Below, piece by piece: positions 28,551 to 40,038 of a stretch of DNA of 64,000 nucleotides. The position numbers and the translations under genes are program-made. Positions within the stretch are counted from its first letter, which is position 1. Each line of letters starts with the position of its first letter. The notes under the pieces were generated by a model. It was given only the letters and a program-made list of their open reading frames with translations. It searched no databases and was not told the origin of the DNA. The stretch is from the NCBI RefSeq assembly GCF_900114925.1, contig NZ_FOUR01000010.1:1-64000 (forward strand), read 5' to 3'. This stretch comes from Marinobacter pelagius. GTDB lineage: Bacteria; Pseudomonadota; Gammaproteobacteria; Pseudomonadales; Oleiphilaceae.

Positions 28551-29570
28551 ATGTGGCTAGTCCGTCCGGCAACCCCAGCTGACCTGGAACCGATCCTGGA
28601 AATCGCAGGCACCCAGGGCGCCAGACTGTCCTCGACACTCCCGAAACAGCAGGAAGCCCTGGCCAACAAAATCCGCCACTCCCAGGACTCCTTCGCCGGC
28701 AAAACCAGCGACGAAGAAGAACCCCCAAGATTCCTCTTCGTCCTCGAAAACACCGAAACCGGCGAAATCCTCGGCACCGCAGGCATCGACGCCCGCGCCG
28801 GCAACGGCCAGCCGTTCTACAACTACCGACGCGACGCCCTCATCCACGCCTCCCACGAACTGGGCGTCTCCCGGCGAGTTGAAGTTCTGTACCCCAGCCA
28901 CGGCCTGACCGACCAGAGCCTGCTCTGCTCCTTCGCCATCAAACCCGAACTGCGAACCACCGACGCCTTCGAACTGCTCTCCCGGGCCCGTCTGCTGTTC
29001 ATCGCCGAACACCGCGAATGGTTCAGCAACCGAATGGTCGTCGAGATCCAGGGCGTCCAGGAAGACGATGGCAGCGTGCCCTTCTGGGACAGCCTCGGGC
29101 GGCACTTCTTCAACATGGATTTCCAGACCGCCGACCAGTATTCGGGAACCCTCAGCAAGACCTTCATCGCCGAACTGATGCCGCCGAACCCCATCTACGT
29201 CACCCTGCTCAGCACCAAAGCACAGGACGCCATGGGCCAGGCCCATAAACTGACCGTGCCCAACCTGGAACTGCTGCAACGGGAGGGATTCCAGGCCGGC
29301 TGCTACCTCGATATCTTCGACGCCGGCCCGGTGCTCGAGGCCCGCACCGACAGCCTGCGAACACTGGTCACCAGCGATCGCAAGGAATTGCATGCCAGCC
29401 ACGAGGACGCCGGGGAAAACTGCCTCATCGCCGCCGGGGAGGGCGCGGATTTCCGTTGCGCCCTGACCCCGGTCGCGGTCACCCTCGAAGGAAAAGTACA
29501 GGTTCCGGTTCGCACCTGGCAGCTGCTTAACAAGAGCGCCGGCGACACCGTAAGGATCGCGCCGCTATGA
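28551..29570 (+). CDS. aruF: Arginine N-succinyltransferase, alpha subunit
   Basis: This 339-residue protein of the AstA/AruF family opens MWLVRPATPADLEPILEIAG and carries SSTLPKQQEALANKI, FYNYRRDALIHASHELGV and FIAELMPPNPIYVTLL. With AruG it forms the succinyltransferase that starts arginine and ornithine breakdown (arginine + succinyl-CoA). AGGAAG precedes the start. aruG follows 28 bp later. Confidence 0.95.
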   Translation: MWLVRPATPADLEPILEIAGTQGARLSSTLPKQQEALANKIRHSQDSFAGKTSDEEEPPRFLFVLENTETGEILGTAGIDARAGNGQPFYNYRRDALIHASHELGVSRRVEVLYPSHGLTDQSLLCSFAIKPELRTTDAFELLSRARLLFIAEHREWFSNRMVVEIQGVQEDDGSVPFWDSLGRHFFNMDFQTADQYSGTLSKTFIAELMPPNPIYVTLLSTKAQDAMGQAHKLTVPNLELLQREGFQAGCYLDIFDAGPVLEARTDSLRTLVTSDRKELHASHEDAGENCLIAAGEGADFRCALTPVAVTLEGKVQVPVRTWQLLNKSAGDTVRIAPL

Positions 29571-29598
29571 ATCGGAATCGCAAACAGGAGGCCCGGCC

Positions 29599-30732
29599 AT
29601 GCTGGTAATCCGGCCACTGCAGGAAAACGACCTCGACGATCTCTACACCATGGCGCTCAATGCCGGTAAGGGCCTGACCACCCTGCCTGCCGATCGCGAG
29701 TTGCTGCAACGCAAGATCAATCATGCCCGGGAAACTTTCAACCAGCGTTGCGCGCCGGAAGCCGGGTTATACCTGTTCGCTCTGCAGGACATTGCCACCG
29801 GCAAGGCCGTGGGCATCAGCGGAATCCAGGCCCGGGTCGGGTTGGACGAGGTGTTCTACAATTACCGGCTGAGCCTCACCGTCAACGCATCGAAAGAGCT
29901 TGGCGTGCATGTGCGAACGCCCACCCTGCAACTGTCCAACGACATGACCGACACCAGTGAGATCTGCTCGCTGTTGCTGTCGGATGATTACAAGGGCGGC
30001 GGCAACGGGCTGCTGCTGTCCCGTTGCCGGTTCATGTACCTGGACGAGTTCCGCAAGCACTTCTCCGAGAAGGTCTTTGCCGAAATGCGCGGGGTGTCCG
30101 ACCGGAACGGGCAGAGCCCGCTCTGGGATGCGTTGGGGGCCAAGTTCTTCGACATGGAATTCAGCGAGGCGGACAAGCTCTCCGGGCTCGGCAACAAGTC
30201 GTTCATCGCCGAACTGATGCCCAAGTACCCCATCTATGTGCCGATGTTGCCGGACTCGGCGCGGGCGGTTATCGGCCGGGTGCACGAGAATACCGTGCCG
30301 GCGCTGAAGATGCTCCAGGCCGAGGGCTTCAACTTCAACGGCCTGGTGGACATCTTCGATGGCGGCCCGGTGGTGGAAGCGTTTGTGCACAATATCCGCA
30401 CCATTCGCGAGAGTGTGAACCGCTATGTCCTGGTCACCAGTAAGCCCATGAGTCTGGAGGCGCCGCCGGCGGAGCGGGTAATGGTTTCAAACCGTTCCTT
30501 CCGGGACTTCCGGGTGACCACGATGCCGGCGAAGTACATCGGCCCCGAGACTGTCCGGATGCCGCCGGAAGTGGCAGAGGCGTTACAGGTGCAGTCCGGG
30601 GATTCGGTGCGCCTGGCGCCCTTGAAAGAAGGCGGTTTCTGGCCCATTCATTCCCATAGGGAAAGCGAAAATACTGATGAACTATCCCAGAGCAGGATCA
30701 AGAAGTACCGTAGCCATTCATCGTGGGACTGA
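29599..30732 (+). CDS. aruG: Arginine N-succinyltransferase, beta subunit
   Basis: This 377-residue paralogue of AruF opens MLVIRPLQENDLDDLYTMAL. It shares FYNYRLSLTVNASKELGVHV, LWDALGAKFFDMEFSEADKL and FIAELMPKYPIYVPML. The C-terminal tail (about the last 30 residues) runs past the normal family end and is rich in Ser, Arg and Glu, so it may be a recent extension. AGGAGG lies 7 nt ahead of the ATG. Confidence 0.94.
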   Translation: MLVIRPLQENDLDDLYTMALNAGKGLTTLPADRELLQRKINHARETFNQRCAPEAGLYLFALQDIATGKAVGISGIQARVGLDEVFYNYRLSLTVNASKELGVHVRTPTLQLSNDMTDTSEICSLLLSDDYKGGGNGLLLSRCRFMYLDEFRKHFSEKVFAEMRGVSDRNGQSPLWDALGAKFFDMEFSEADKLSGLGNKSFIAELMPKYPIYVPMLPDSARAVIGRVHENTVPALKMLQAEGFNFNGLVDIFDGGPVVEAFVHNIRTIRESVNRYVLVTSKPMSLEAPPAERVMVSNRSFRDFRVTTMPAKYIGPETVRMPPEVAEALQVQSGDSVRLAPLKEGGFWPIHSHRESENTDELSQSRIKKYRSHSSWD

Positions 30733-32250
<1,518 letters not shown>

Positions 32251-32275
32251 TGACTGACGGAAGCGGAAGCAAAGT

Positions 32276-33616
32276 ATGAGCCAACACGCGGTGGAAGCAA
32301 ACTTTGATGGCCTGGTGGGACCCACGCACAACTACGCCGGGTTGTCCTGGGGCAATGTCGCCTCCAAGTCCAATGTGAGATCTGTCTCCAATCCGAAGGA
32401 AGCGGCACTCCAGGGTCTGGCGAAGATGAAGCGGCTGGCCGACCGGGGCTATGTGCAGGGCGTCCTGCCACCCCACGAGCGGCCGCACCTTCCAACCCTG
32501 CGGGCGCTCGGGTTCGCGGGCTCCGATGGGGACATTCTCAAGAAAGTCGCGGCCGAAGCGCCAGCACTCCTGGCGGCCGTTTCCTCCGCATCGCCCATGT
32601 GGACTGCAAACGCCGCAACGGTCTCACCCAGTGCCGATACCGCCGATCACCGGGTGCACTTCACGCCCGCGAACCTGAGCGCCAAGTTCCACCGGTCCAT
32701 CGAACATGAGGTGACCGGCCGCGCCCTGAAGGCCATCTTCACCGACGAGAGCTACTTCGCCCACCACCCGGCGTTGCCGTCGGTCAGCCATTTCGGGGAC
32801 GAAGGCGCGGCCAATCACACCCGGCTGTGCAGCGGTTATGGCGAGCCCGGCGTGGAGCTGTTTGTGTATGGCCAGATTGCCTTCAATGAAGATGCCCCGG
32901 CCCCGGTGAAATACCCGGCCCGGCAGACTCTGGAAGCGTCACAGGCGATTGCCCGTTTGCACGGTCTGAGGGACCGGAACCTGGTATTTGCCCAGCAGAA
33001 CCCGGCGGCTATCGATGCCGGGGTGTTCCACAATGACGTCATCGCTGTGGGCAATGGCAACACCCTGTTCTACCACGAGCTGGCTTTCCTGGACGAGGAT
33101 CGGGTGCTGGCGGATGTCCGTTCCCGACTCTCCGGGGCGGAGCTTGAAGCGGTTCGCGTCAGCAGCGCCGAGGTGCCCCTCGAGGATGCGGTCGCCTCCT
33201 ACCTGTTCAACAGCCAGCTGCTCAATACGCCTGATGGCATGTTGCTGGCGGTCCCCGGAGAATGCCGGGAGATCCCCTCGGTCAGCCGGTACCTGGATAG
33301 CCTGGTAGCTTCCGGCGGCCCGATCACCTCGGTGGAGGTCTTTGATGTCAAACAGTCCATGCGCAATGGCGGTGGTCCGGCCTGTCTGAGACTGCGGGTG
33401 GTGCTGACCGACGATGAACTCAAGGCGATCAATCGGGGCGTGATCCTCACAGACCAGTTGTACGAGCGGTTGACGACCTGGGTGGAGGCGCACTACCGGG
33501 ATGAACTGTCCCAGGAGGATCTGGGCGATCCCATGCTGCTGGAGGAAGTGCGCAAGGCGCTGGATGAGCTCACCGGTATCCTGGGGCTCGGCTCGATCTA
33601 CGACTTCCAGCTTTGA
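32276..33616 (+). CDS. astB: N-succinylarginine dihydrolase
   Basis: This 446-residue protein of the amidinotransferase fold opens with [19 protein letters not shown] and has [10 protein letters not shown] and [14 protein letters not shown], the usual AstB landmarks with the catalytic Cys near the end (PACLRL). It turns succinylarginine into succinylornithine, ammonia and carbon dioxide. It is the last gene of this plus-strand run; astE lies 5 kb away on the other strand. Confidence 0.95.
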   Translation: MSQHAVEANFDGLVGPTHNYAGLSWGNVASKSNVRSVSNPKEAALQGLAKMKRLADRGYVQGVLPPHERPHLPTLRALGFAGSDGDILKKVAAEAPALLAAVSSASPMWTANAATVSPSADTADHRVHFTPANLSAKFHRSIEHEVTGRALKAIFTDESYFAHHPALPSVSHFGDEGAANHTRLCSGYGEPGVELFVYGQIAFNEDAPAPVKYPARQTLEASQAIARLHGLRDRNLVFAQQNPAAIDAGVFHNDVIAVGNGNTLFYHELAFLDEDRVLADVRSRLSGAELEAVRVSSAEVPLEDAVASYLFNSQLLNTPDGMLLAVPGECREIPSVSRYLDSLVASGGPITSVEVFDVKQSMRNGGGPACLRLRVVLTDDELKAINRGVILTDQLYERLTTWVEAHYRDELSQEDLGDPMLLEEVRKALDELTGILGLGSIYDFQL

Positions 33617-33626
33617 GTTTTTAGTC

Positions 33627-34262
33627 TCACGCGCTGATCGATGAGGTCAGCATGTCCATGGTGTGCCGGATGAGGGTGTCGGCGGAGAAATCGCTGGTGC
33701 CCTCGGCCATCTCCGCCTGGCACAGCAAAATCACCCCGTGCAGGGCGCCGCGCAGGTAGAGCGCGGTCTCGATAGGATCGCGAATCCGTTCCCGGCTCAT
33801 GGTGCCATCGGCAAGCCCCTGCTCGATGGCGCCCACCATCAGCTCCATCAGCTCGTTCTTGGAACACAGCATCTCGTGGGCCTGGATTTCGTCGGCATCT
33901 GCCATGGCGGTGGAGGCCTTGGTCAGGGCCGAGAAGTAATCCGGCTCGTCCTGGTAGAACCGGTAATAGGCCTCACCCATGGCGCGGATCTGGGCCAGCC
34001 CCTTGCTTTGAGTTTTACGCGCTTCCTCGAACCGGCTCACCAGACTCTGGCCCGCCCGCAACATGATCCCTCGCTGAATGGCTGCCTTGTCCTTGAAGTA
34101 CACATACAGCAGGGCCCGGCTCAGGCTGGCGGTACGGGCGATGTCATCCATCGAGGTCTTGTCATACCCCTTCTCTGAAAACACCAGTTCCGCGGCGTCC
34201 AGAATGGCGTCGTAACGGGCCTGTTTTTCGCGTTCGCGGCGGGATTTCAGTGGTTCACTCAT
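33627..34262 (-). CDS. TetR-family regulator of the RND pump
   Basis: 211 residues with an N-terminal TetR helix-turn-helix (AILDAAELVFSEKGYDKTSM then LSRALLYVYFKDKAAI) and a divergent ligand domain. The frame is open further upstream, but MSEPLKSRREREKQARYDAI is the natural start. It is divergent from a membrane-fusion/RND gene pair, and the 163-bp gap holds TTGACA-att-TGTCAA, a likely operator for both directions. Repression of the pump is inferred from layout. Confidence 0.87.
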   Translation of the reverse strand: MSEPLKSRREREKQARYDAILDAAELVFSEKGYDKTSMDDIARTASLSRALLYVYFKDKAAIQRGIMLRAGQSLVSRFEEARKTQSKGLAQIRAMGEAYYRFYQDEPDYFSALTKASTAMADADEIQAHEMLCSKNELMELMVGAIEQGLADGTMSRERIRDPIETALYLRGALHGVILLCQAEMAEGTSDFSADTLIRHTMDMLTSSISA

Positions 34263-34324
34263 GGGGCGTTCCGGTTGGTTCAAACAGCAGGTCATGATAC
34301 CTGAAACCCGATAAAAACCGATTA

Positions 34325-34355
34325 TTGACAATTTGTCAAAGAATGACATGATGTC
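34325..34355. promoter_or_regulatory. Candidate TetR operator region
   Basis: TTGACA-att-TGTCAA (34325-34339) is a perfect inverted repeat, closely followed by GACAT-g-ATGTC. Both lie between the TetR gene and the efflux genes, where a repressor controlling both sides would bind. Confidence 0.6.
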
Positions 34356-34425
34356 TGAAAACTGGGTGGGGTAATCCACGGATGCGATTGCTCCTATCCG
34401 AAGGCAGGGATGGAAGGATCGGTTT

Positions 34426-35508
34426 ATGAAAATGCATCGACTTGGCGCAGCGATGGTTCCCGTTGCGCTGTTCTCACTGTTGCTGGCGGGCTGCAAGGCC
34501 GGCGATGTGTCGCCGGAAGCCAAACCCGCGGCGGTTTCCGTCCGTGTTGCAGAGGTATCCGGCGGGCTCGAAGAGGAGCTGCCCCTGCGGTTCTCCGGTA
34601 TCGTTCAGGCGGCGCAGCGCGCGACCCTGACCTTCCAGGTCAGCGGTACTCTAAGGGAACGGTCCGTTGAGCTGGGTGAAAGCGTGAAGGCCGGGGACGT
34701 GCTGGCTCGCGTCTATAATCCCGCCCTGGAACCGGCCACCGATTCGGCCCGTGCCCGGCTGGAAGAGCTGGTGACTCAGTACCAACAGGCGGCACGGGAG
34801 TGGGAACGTTCCAGCCGCCTGCATGAACGGGGCGTGGTCTCGGAACAGGCGCTGGAACAGCTCGCCGCCCGGCGGGACGGCCTGAAAGCCAGTGTCGCCA
34901 CGGCCGAGGCCTCCCTGGCGGAAGCAATACGGTTGCTGGAAGAGAGCACCCTGAAGGCGCCTTTCGGCGGCCGGATCGAGGCGTTACTGGTGGAGAAAGA
35001 CGAGTTTGTGGCGGCCGGCCAGCCGGTCATGCGGTTGTCCTCTTCCAATGGCCGGGAAGTGGAAGTGCGGGTGCCAGCTTATCTGCTGGACCACGTGAGC
35101 CTCGGGCAAACGTTACCGGTGTGGGCGGTCCATGACCGGAATCTGGCTGCGGTGACAGGATCGGTGGTCGAGATTGCCCAGGGCAGTGCGATCAGGGGTG
35201 AACTCCACCCGATACTGGTCAGCCTGCCGGAAGCGTCCCTGGAGCCGGGGCAGCCGGTGGAAGTGGGTATCACCCCAGCCAGCGTCCCGGCAATGACAGT
35301 GCCCCTGTTATCAGTCCTCCGGGATCCCGGTGGTACCACTGTATTCCGGGTGCGCGATGACCGGGCCGATCGCATTCCGGTGCAGGTCCAGCGCATTGTC
35401 GGCGAGCAGGTGGCGGTGCGCTCCGAAGCCCTGAAGCCGGGTGACCAGGTGGTCTATGCCGGCATGACCCGGCTGGCGGACGGCGATACCGTGGAGATCC
35501 GGCGATGA
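34426..35508 (+). CDS. RND efflux periplasmic adaptor lipoprotein
   Basis: This 360-residue membrane-fusion protein has a lipobox (LLLAGC). The barrel-sandwich halves are visible (RATLTFQVSGTL...VKAGDVLARV and LKAPFGGRIEALLVEKDEFV) around a coiled-coil hairpin (about residues 100-170). It links an inner-membrane RND pump to an outer-membrane channel; no channel gene is in the window. Its stop overlaps the pump start by 4 bp (ATGA). Confidence 0.9.
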   Translation: MKMHRLGAAMVPVALFSLLLAGCKAGDVSPEAKPAAVSVRVAEVSGGLEEELPLRFSGIVQAAQRATLTFQVSGTLRERSVELGESVKAGDVLARVYNPALEPATDSARARLEELVTQYQQAAREWERSSRLHERGVVSEQALEQLAARRDGLKASVATAEASLAEAIRLLEESTLKAPFGGRIEALLVEKDEFVAAGQPVMRLSSSNGREVEVRVPAYLLDHVSLGQTLPVWAVHDRNLAAVTGSVVEIAQGSAIRGELHPILVSLPEASLEPGQPVEVGITPASVPAMTVPLLSVLRDPGGTTVFRVRDDRADRIPVQVQRIVGEQVAVRSEALKPGDQVVYAGMTRLADGDTVEIRR

Positions 35509-38500
35509 CTCGCCGGCTACTGAACGGCCAGCGCCTGCTGGGCATGGTGGTGACCATGCTGTGCCTGCTCGGGATTGCCGCCTACAGCACCATGCCCCGG
35601 CAGGAGGATCCTTCCTTTCCCTACCGGGCTGGCCTGATTACGGTGAACTATCCGGGTGCCAGTGCGGAGGCGGTGGAACGGCTGGTTCTCCAGCCCCTGG
35701 CCGATGAGCTGCGCCAGGTAGAGGAAGTCGAATTCAGCCAGGGTACGGCCCGTACCGGGGTAGCCCTGGTCAGGCTGCGGCTGGAAGATCACATTTACGA
35801 TACCGATCCGGCCTGGGACCGGGTGCGCCAGGCCATGGAACGGGCCAGGCTGGATTTCCCCGATGATGTGGGCCAGATGGCCCTGGACGACCGCCTGATT
35901 GATATCCCGGCCATTGTTCTGGCTGTCGGGGGCTCACCCTCGGTAACCGAACTCTCCGAGGTCGCCGAGCGGCTTAAACAGAATCTGGCCGATATCCCCG
36001 GTGTTTCCCGCATTGAGCTGGACGGTGACGCCGACGAGCAGATTACTCTGGCCCTGGATGATGCCGCCTTGTTCCGTCTGGGCATCTCTCCCTCCCGGGT
36101 GCTCGATACCCTGGCAAGGCGCAACCAGACCATCCCCGGCGGTTTCGTGGTGGTGGACGGCCGGCGATTGTCAGTCCTGCCCAACAGTGAATTTGCCGAT
36201 ATTGATGCCATCCGCGCCACGCCGATTGAACTGCCCGATGGCTCCCAGGTGCCGCTGGCGGCTGCGGCCGACGTCTGGCGGGGCCCCGCCGAACCGCGCC
36301 AACCCGAAACCTGGTACGACGGTGAGCGGGTGGTGCTGGTCTCCCTGATCATGGAGGAGGGCACCACCGATGCTATCCGCTTTGGTGAACAGGTGCGGGA
36401 GCGGATTGAACAATTGCGCCCGGATTTCGCCCCCTACGAAATCCGGGAAATGTTCTTCCAGCCGGACAAGGTGGAGGAACGGCTGGACAACCTGGCCTGG
36501 AGCCTGGTGCTGTCGGTCCTGATCATTGTCGGCGTGGTGTTCACCGGCATGGGTTTGCGCATGGGTTTGCTGGTCGCTTCCATCCTGCCCATGGTGGCCA
36601 TGATCAGCATCGGCCTGTACGACCTCGGCGGCGGTGTGCTGCACCAGGTGGCGGTTATCGGCATGGTGATCTCCCTGGGAATCCTGATCGACAACGCCAT
36701 CGTCATCGTGGAGAACATCCAGGGCCATCTGGACCAGGGCATGCGTCGACTCGATGCCCTGCGCAAGGCGGTAGCTGAGCTGGCCGGGCCTCTGGGCGCC
36801 TCCACCGGCACCACCCTGGCGGCGTTTGCACCCCTGTTGCTGTCCAAGGGCGGTGCGGCGGATTTTACCCGTGGCGTCCCGGTGATGATCATGCTGACGC
36901 TGTCGGTCAGCTACCTGCTGGCAATCTCGGCGGTGCCGTTGCTGGCGGCCCGGTTTCTGAAACCAAGGAAGAACGTGCACCGCGACCGGCTGATCGGCCT
37001 GGCCCGGTTCCTGGGTGGACTGGTGGCGAACAACCCGAAACGGCTGATTGCCGCCGGAACGGTGCTGGTAGCGATCAGCCTCGCGCTGACGCCGTTCACG
37101 GCCCAGCAGTTCTTCCCCAACGCCGATCGTCCCCGGGTGATTGTTGAACTCTACATGCCCGAAGGCACCGACCAGGCCCGCACCGCCGAGGCAGCCGCCC
37201 GCCTGGAACAGGCCATCCGCACCCAGCCCGACGCCCTGGAAGTTCACCGTTTCGTCGGCTTTACCGGCCCGAGTTTCTATTACAACCTCCAGCGCGCGCC
37301 CCAGGCGCCCAACCGGGCCCGGCTCGTAATTCGTACACCGACCCTGGCCGATACCACCGAGATGGTGCGCTGGGTTCGGGCCCATGCCAGTGAACAGATG
37401 CCCGAGCTGGACCTCACCGTGGGCGTGCTGGGGCAGGGGCCACCTCGCGCAGCACCGGTGGAGATCCGCATCTATCATGCCGACGATGCCAAGAGGACCG
37501 AAGCGGTTGAGCAGGTGTTCGCGACTTTGCGGCGCGTGCCGGGCACCGTGGATGTGCGCCATGATCTTGATATCGGCGTACCTAGCATTGCCATCGACGT
37601 CGATGACGCCTCCGCCGCCCGTTATGGCCTGACCCGTGCCGACGTGGCCCAGAGCCTTTATGGCCAGAGCTTCGGTGTGGTCGCCGAACGCTACCGCCAG
37701 GAAGACGATCCGATTCCGCTGGTCCTGCGATCCCGGGAAGGAACCGCGTTGCCCCTGTCGCGCCTGTTGTCCGTCAACATCTACAACAGCAATGGCGACG
37801 CGGTGCCCTTGGCGGCGGTGGCTAACGTGGAAACCAGCTGGGAACCGGCTGCCCGGTACCTCCGGGACGGTGTTCCGGTGAACACAGTCACCGCCAACCT
37901 GCTCAAAGACTACAGCTTCAGCCAGGCCCTGGACGGCCTCTATGCCGGCCTCGAAAACAACCCGTTACCCGAAGGTACGCGGATGGAAATGGGCGGCGAC
38001 GCCGAAGGCTCCGGCGATGCCAACGGCGCCCTGCTCAAAGCCGCGCCCATCGGAGTGCTGTTGCTGTTGTTCTTCCTGCTGCTGCAGTTCAACTCCTTCC
38101 GCCGGGTCGGCGTCATCCTGCTGACCGTCCCTCTTGCAGCCGTCGGTATCTTCCCCGGCCTGGTGCTATCCGGCTCGCCCTTCGGCTTCCAGTCCTTGCT
38201 GGGCGTCATCGCCCTGGTGGGCATCGTGGTCAACAACGCCATCGTCCTGCTGGACGTTATGGACCGGGAGCTGGAAAAAGGCAGCGACATCCGCGATGCC
38301 GTCCGCAGCGCGGTGGAACAACGCACCCGCCCCATCCTGCTAACCACCGCCACCACCGTCGCCGGCCTGCTGCCGCTGGCGTTCTCCAGCAGCACGCTGT
38401 GGCCGCCGATGGCCTGGGCGATTATCTCTGGCCTGCTGGCCTCGACGGTGCTCACGCTGTTGGTGGTGCCTTCGGTTTGTGTGCAGGTGATTCGGGAGAA

Positions 38501-38531
38501 AGTGCCGGAGCCGGAGAATGCGCCGGCTTGA
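35505..38531 (+). CDS. RND-family efflux permease
   Basis: This 1008-residue inner-membrane pump has the RND duplication: a TM helix, a large periplasmic loop, TM bundle, second loop and TM bundle. The TM4 motif reads GILIDNAIVIVEN, keeping the first of the two proton-relay Asp residues seen in AcrB and replacing the second with Asn, as in many heavy-metal or HAE-2-like pumps. Substrates are unknown. The last codons are copied in a 77-bp duplication just downstream. Confidence 0.92.
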   Translation: MTRRLLNGQRLLGMVVTMLCLLGIAAYSTMPRQEDPSFPYRAGLITVNYPGASAEAVERLVLQPLADELRQVEEVEFSQGTARTGVALVRLRLEDHIYDTDPAWDRVRQAMERARLDFPDDVGQMALDDRLIDIPAIVLAVGGSPSVTELSEVAERLKQNLADIPGVSRIELDGDADEQITLALDDAALFRLGISPSRVLDTLARRNQTIPGGFVVVDGRRLSVLPNSEFADIDAIRATPIELPDGSQVPLAAAADVWRGPAEPRQPETWYDGERVVLVSLIMEEGTTDAIRFGEQVRERIEQLRPDFAPYEIREMFFQPDKVEERLDNLAWSLVLSVLIIVGVVFTGMGLRMGLLVASILPMVAMISIGLYDLGGGVLHQVAVIGMVISLGILIDNAIVIVENIQGHLDQGMRRLDALRKAVAELAGPLGASTGTTLAAFAPLLLSKGGAADFTRGVPVMIMLTLSVSYLLAISAVPLLAARFLKPRKNVHRDRLIGLARFLGGLVANNPKRLIAAGTVLVAISLALTPFTAQQFFPNADRPRVIVELYMPEGTDQARTAEAAARLEQAIRTQPDALEVHRFVGFTGPSFYYNLQRAPQAPNRARLVIRTPTLADTTEMVRWVRAHASEQMPELDLTVGVLGQGPPRAAPVEIRIYHADDAKRTEAVEQVFATLRRVPGTVDVRHDLDIGVPSIAIDVDDASAARYGLTRADVAQSLYGQSFGVVAERYRQEDDPIPLVLRSREGTALPLSRLLSVNIYNSNGDAVPLAAVANVETSWEPAARYLRDGVPVNTVTANLLKDYSFSQALDGLYAGLENNPLPEGTRMEMGGDAEGSGDANGALLKAAPIGVLLLLFFLLLQFNSFRRVGVILLTVPLAAVGIFPGLVLSGSPFGFQSLLGVIALVGIVVNNAIVLLDVMDRELEKGSDIRDAVRSAVEQRTRPILLTTATTVAGLLPLAFSSSTLWPPMAWAIISGLLASTVLTLLVVPSVCVQVIREKVPEPENAPA

Positions 38532-38748
38532 GGGGATGGAGATTTGGGCTCGGGGGAGGATTAAGATGGGGTCAGAAGAAGGTTTTCTTCAGACCCCGGA
38601 GTCTGCATCAGATCCCTGGGGTTGGTTTGGCTCTCGGGACTGATTGAACTTGGGGTCAGAAGAAGGTTTTCCGCCGGCTTGAGGGGGCGGAGATTTGAGT
38701 TCGGGGGAGGATTAAGATGGGGTCAGAAGAAGGCTTTCTTCAGACCCC
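38521..38748. repeat. 77-bp direct duplication carrying the RND gene's 3' end
   Basis: Segments 38521-38597 and 38672-38748 are near-identical, with five differences that are all transitions. Each runs from the last codons and stop of the RND gene to the end of a REP palindrome. The junction falls in a truncated REP at about 38652-38670, giving a 151-bp period. This looks like a REP-linked tandem duplication. Confidence 0.85.
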
Positions 38749-38807
38749 TGGGGTGGTGGCTGGCTCCAGGGTCGGTCGGGGTCTGATGAACGCTTTCATC
38801 TGACCCC
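38568..38807. repeat. REP-like palindromes, cluster G (3 full, 1 truncated)
   Basis: Units at 38568-38597 (GAAGAA, forward), about 38652-38670 (GAAGAA, left half only), 38719-38748 (GAAGAA, forward) and 38778-38807 (GATGAA, reverse). The last unit's tail supplies the TGA stop of the minus-strand astE gene. Confidence 0.88.
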
Positions 38808-38811
38808 ATCT

Positions 38812-39864
38812 TCACCTTTCCAGGCCGCTAGCCCTGGCCCGGATCATCAGGCCAACCCGCTGCCCCACAGGCACCTCCCGGTTCGGAAACACAATCGCCT
38901 CCGGCACCGTACCCACCCGATAGCAGGTCTCCCCATCTTCCCAAATCACCGTGCCTGGTTCGTACTCGGTGAAATTGGCCACGTCGTCGGGAACATGGAA
39001 TTGGAAATTCTCGCCCGTGTTCAGTATTTCATGGACAACCTCGAAAATGGTGAGGTGACCAAGATCCCTGGATTCCGCAGGCGCAGGCTCCCCCCGAAAC
39101 CGACGCCGCAGCGCATCCCGGATACCGGCAAACCGGCCTAGATCGTTTTGCCCGAACGGTCGGACCTTCCCAAGCTCCACAGTAAAACTCTCCGCGCCCA
39201 GCTCCGAGGAAGTGAACGACGAAAACGTGGTACCCGCCTTATGCTGCAAAAGCAACGTCTCCACCTCCGCCTCCAGCAAGAAGCGACATTGCTCGACAGG
39301 CACCTCCCGCCCCTCAACAAACGGATACAGCGCAAACTTCTCCCGAAGCGAAGGGCGAATCGCGGTATGCAGATCGTAATGACTCAACGCCAACCCCGAA
39401 TGCTTTCGGGCAAACTCCCGACACAACTGTTCCAACTCCGAAGCACGGCCGGCCTCAGGCAGTCCCCGGTATTCGTCCCGGCCATGGGCCCCGGCAAACA
39501 GCCGGTTCATGTTGACGTCAATAAACCGCTCACCGGCAACCATGGCCGGGGGATTACCCAGGATCAGCAGCAGCGGGCAAGTGAGCGTCCACTCGCCGGC
39601 CAGGAGTTCGTTTACAAGCTGATTCAACACCTCAATCGGCGCTGTCTCGTTGCCATGCACTCCGGCAGAAACAATCAGGGCTTCGTGGTTGGGATTAGAA
39701 TGAGTGGCCGCCGGAGTGAGTTCCAGCACGCCGACGTTGGGCCGAACAATGTCGGTTCCGTCGGGAAGTCGGGCCAATGCTGGTGTCAGTTCGGACGAAG
39801 CGTTGGCGAGGCTATGCGCAAGCCAATCAGAAGAGGCATCAAAGAGAATCCTGAAACCTGACAT
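38812..39864 (-). CDS. astE: Succinylglutamate desuccinylase
   Basis: About 350 residues with the zinc carboxypeptidase-like AstE fold: the zinc ligands sit in SAGVHGNETAPIE, and the later His in LSHYDLHTAIRPS; Glu in FTVELGKVRPFG is the probable catalytic residue. It releases succinate and glutamate, the last AST step. The start MSGFRILFDAS at 39864 is preferred; the frame runs further upstream through a repeat element. It is inverted and separated from the other AST genes by an efflux module. The stop codon TGA lies in the tail of a REP palindrome. Confidence 0.92.
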   Translation of the reverse strand: MSGFRILFDASSDWLAHSLANASSELTPALARLPDGTDIVRPNVGVLELTPAATHSNPNHEALIVSAGVHGNETAPIEVLNQLVNELLAGEWTLTCPLLLILGNPPAMVAGERFIDVNMNRLFAGAHGRDEYRGLPEAGRASELEQLCREFARKHSGLALSHYDLHTAIRPSLREKFALYPFVEGREVPVEQCRFLLEAEVETLLLQHKAGTTFSSFTSSELGAESFTVELGKVRPFGQNDLGRFAGIRDALRRRFRGEPAPAESRDLGHLTIFEVVHEILNTGENFQFHVPDDVANFTEYEPGTVIWEDGETCYRVGTVPEAIVFPNREVPVGQRVGLMIRARASGLER

Positions 39865-39892
39865 AGCTGAATCCCCGTGATGAGTCTGGGGG

Positions 39893-39996
39893 CAGTCGGT
39901 CTGTTTCCTTCCGGGAATGTTGAAGGCCAGGGATGGCCTGAAACAAGCGCACATGGACGTGCTCGTAGCGGTTCCCGGAAGGAAACAGACCGACTG
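39893..39996. repeat. Conserved-core/variable-arm element, copy 3
   Basis: A perfect 25-bp inverted repeat (39893-39917 with 39972-39996) encloses the 54-nt core (39918-39971). It lies between the end of the artM-like gene and the start of astE, both on the minus strand, so it would sit inside any read-through transcript. No T-run follows on either strand. Only the inner TTCCCGG of the arm is shared with copy 2. Confidence 0.85.
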
Positions 39997-40038
39997 ACCT
40001 TGCACCAAAAGCCAAGCGGCCTCTCTATCGTGAAAGGC

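Noticed and set aside
35505-38531. Loss of function in the RND pump from the Asp to Asn change in TM4
   Set aside because: LIDNAIV is a normal variant in many RND pumps, so it is not evidence of a broken gene.
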